Assembly: GCA_025774735.1 (NCBI GenBank) | Contig: JALGZU010000094.1 | Span: 1-13,800, forward strand | DNA length: 13,800 bases | Direction: 5' to 3' | DNA from: a candidate division LCP-89 bacterium | Lineage (GTDB): Bacteria > Electryoneota > B3-LCP | Shown: positions 12,053 to 13,800 of the stretch, piece by piece | How positions within the stretch are numbered: position 1 is the first letter of the stretch | Layout of the letters: the number at the start of each line of letters is the position of its first letter | The notes under the pieces: model-generated | What the model saw: only the letters and a program-made list of their open reading frames with translations | The model's database searches: none | Told to the model about the DNA's origin: nothing | Translations under genes and position numbers: made by a program

Positions 12053-13800
12053 GTGTCCTCGTTAGACCAACTAAAAAAAGCAATTTACCAGCATCTCCCG
12101 TTCGCCGATATTGCTGAACGGCTACATGAAAACGAGAGGTTGGTACTCAAGGGTGCCGCTGGATGCCTGAAAGCGTTCATCACCTCCTACCTGGTTGAAA
12201 CCAACCGCCGGGTGCTCTGGATTGCCCCCCGCACATCGGCCCGTGAGGAAGCTCTCTCCGATCTCAGCCAATTACTGCCCAATGGTAGTGTCGGCCTGCT
12301 GCCGGTCCCCTCGTCGCAAGACGACATCACCCCGTTTGAAGCCCGCATCTTTCGGTCACGCGCATTGATGAACTGGACATCCCCAAGGCCATACACTCTG
12401 GTGACGGAACCTGCTGCTCTCTGGCTGAACCTTCTACCCGCACCGGCTGAACTCGACAAAATCCGTATCAGCCTCATTCCCGGCCAGATCCCCGGCCGTG
12501 ACCGCCTGGCCAGCCGGTTGGTCGAAGCCGGATACATGCGTGTCGAGATGGCGGAGAACCGAGGTGACTACGCGGTGCGGGGTCATATCATGGATATTTT
12601 TCCCTACACCCATGATACCCCGCTGAGACTGGAATTTTGGGGTGAACAACTGGAATCCCTGAGAACCTTCGATCCGGCAACTCAACGAACCCTCACCCAT
12701 CTTCAGGATGCAATCCTATTCCTATCCCAGCCGGAAGGCGAGAATGACGCGAATCTGATTTCCTACCTGTCGCCGGAAGACATACTCTTCATCGAAGAAC
12801 CTGAGGAATGCGGGCTACGCGCCCAGCAGGCTTCGAGCCTCGATCAGTGGACCGGTCTCCTCGAAAACAATCCGATCCTCTACTGGGGCTATCCGAAACA
12901 GGATCTCCCCAAAATCGACCTTAAGTCAATCCCGCAAGAGGATTTCGGTGGGCACACGGATCTACTGGCAGATCGTCTAAGCAAGCTGGCGGCAGGAGGC
13001 TCGACCATCTTCATCGCCTGTGACAACGAGGGGCAAAAGGACCGTTTGCAGGAACTGATGTCCGACCGTAAAATCGATTTGATGCCCCACTTCATCGTCG
13101 CCCACTTCTCAGGAGGTTTTCACCTCCACGAGGGTGCTCCTTCCCTGCTTACGGACCATCAGATATTCCGCCGTCCGAGACGCCGCCGAACGTACTTCAA
13201 GCTACGTAACTTCAGCCCGATTCAACACGCCGACACCCTGGCGAGCGGGGATTTTATCGTCCACGAGGATTACGGCATCGGGCGGTACGTCGGTCTTAAA
13301 TCTATCAAAGTCGGCGGCCATCTCCAGGAATGCCTGCAGATAGAATACCGGGATAACGTCAAGCTTTACGTTCGGCTGGAGTCACTGAAGAAGGTGCAGA
13401 AATATTCCGGACGCGAGGGTTTCGAACCACCACTGACGCGCATCGGAAGAGGCGAATGGGAGAAGATCCGGAAGAAGGCTAAGCGAGCCATCGACGAGCT
13501 TGCAGACGACCTGGTCAAGCTTTATGCTCTCAGATCTACCGTTAAAGGTCTCGCCAACCAAAATGACGGTTCTTTGCAGCGCGAATTGGAAGCGAGCTTC
13601 GAATGGGAAGAGACACCTGACCAGCTCAAGGCGATCGAGGACGTCAAACGGGATATGGAAGAGATCACACCGATGGACCGGTTGGTCTGCGGTGACGTGG
13701 GATACGGTAAGACCGAGGTGGCGCTCCGAGCCGCATTCAAGGCCGTGATCAGCGGCAGGCAGATCGGCATCCTCGTGCCGACGACACTGCTTGCTCAGCA
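12053..13800 (+). CDS. mfd: Transcription-repair coupling factor Mfd, 3' end beyond the window
   Basis: The frame is open from GTG 12053 to the right edge (582 codons). Mfd removes RNA polymerase stalled at DNA damage and recruits UvrA for nucleotide excision repair. The first third is the UvrB-like module: V-L-K-G-A-A-G-C near residues 31-38, G-Y-x-R-V-E, G-D-Y-A-V-R-G-x-I-x-D-I-F-P, and L-R-L-E-F-W-G with an L-E-S-L-R-x-F-D-P strand. The RNA polymerase interaction domain follows, with H-E-D-Y-G-I-G-R-Y-V-G from residue 404. The helicase begins with Walker A G-D-V-G-Y-G-K-T-E near 547 and I-L-V-P-T-T-L-L-A-Q at the edge. A TAG at 11987 bounds the frame, and GTG 12053 is the only sensible start after it, though it lacks a Shine-Dalgarno. 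Walker A lies roughly eighty residues earlier than in E. coli Mfd, so the N-terminal module is compact. Identity is certain; the exact start is not. Confidence 0.95.
   Translation, partial: MSSLDQLKKAIYQHLPFADIAERLHENERLVLKGAAGCLKAFITSYLVETNRRVLWIAPRTSAREEALSDLSQLLPNGSVGLLPVPSSQDDITPFEARIFRSRALMNWTSPRPYTLVTEPAALWLNLLPAPAELDKIRISLIPGQIPGRDRLASRLVEAGYMRVEMAENRGDYAVRGHIMDIFPYTHDTPLRLEFWGEQLESLRTFDPATQRTLTHLQDAILFLSQPEGENDANLISYLSPEDILFIEEPEECGLRAQQASSLDQWTGLLENNPILYWGYPKQDLPKIDLKSIPQEDFGGHTDLLADRLSKLAAGGSTIFIACDNEGQKDRLQELMSDRKIDLMPHFIVAHFSGGFHLHEGAPSLLTDHQIFRRPRRRRTYFKLRNFSPIQHADTLASGDFIVHEDYGIGRYVGLKSIKVGGHLQECLQIEYRDNVKLYVRLESLKKVQKYSGREGFEPPLTRIGRGEWEKIRKKAKRAIDELADDLVKLYALRSTVKGLANQNDGSLQRELEASFEWEETPDQLKAIEDVKRDMEEITPMDRLVCGDVGYGKTEVALRAAFKAVISGRQIGILVPTTLLAQ

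Overview
The window looks like a piece of a chromosome from a bacterium of the Fibrobacteres-Chlorobi-Bacteroidetes (FCB) superphylum or a related uncultured candidate phylum. The main evidence is two C-terminal modules of the type IX secretion system (T9SS) sorting kind, each with a PNPFNP-type start, a V-x-L-x-V-(F/Y) strand, a D-G-S-x-L-x-S-G-I-Y-I-Y-R-L core and a G-K-M-V-L ending. This assignment is inferred from domain type. There is no rRNA or other phylogenetic marker except part of mfd.

Layout, left to right. (1) 1-5711, minus strand, is a cluster of three secreted or surface proteins read from a well-formed promoter near 5890-5918. First comes a two-domain T9SS cargo gene split by a single-base frameshift (5711-4039). 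Next is a 414-residue T9SS cargo protein (3984-2740). Last is a very large repeat protein starting at 2714 and still open at the window edge after 904 codons. That third gene fills the first 2.7 kb completely. (2) 5742-6002 is a non-coding leader with the promoter, interleaved inverted repeats and the terminator of the next minus-strand unit. (3) 6003-9717, minus strand, is ordinary metabolism and transport: a glycerate 2-kinase-type protein, ornithine carbamoyltransferase (argF), and a CPA-superfamily cation:proton antiporter 50 bases behind argF. (4) 9718-9962 is a divergent intergenic region. (5) 9963-13800, plus strand, holds an HDOD-GGDEF signalling protein, a 72-codon small gene of unknown function, and the N-terminal 582 codons of mfd, the transcription-repair coupling factor, which runs off the right edge.

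The surface-protein cluster is the accessory part. The repeat gene is visibly richer in A+T than the antiporter and argF and uses ATA, AGA and TTA codons freely. The two sorting modules share a 44-base block with one mismatch. The cytoplasmic genes look like core genome. No CRISPR array, tRNA, rRNA, insertion sequence or phage gene was seen. No complete undescribed multi-gene system is evident. The most unusual items are the giant repeat protein, the shared sorting-module block with the frameshifted cargo gene, an antiporter without its family's usual acidic motifs, and the structured leader of the surface operon.
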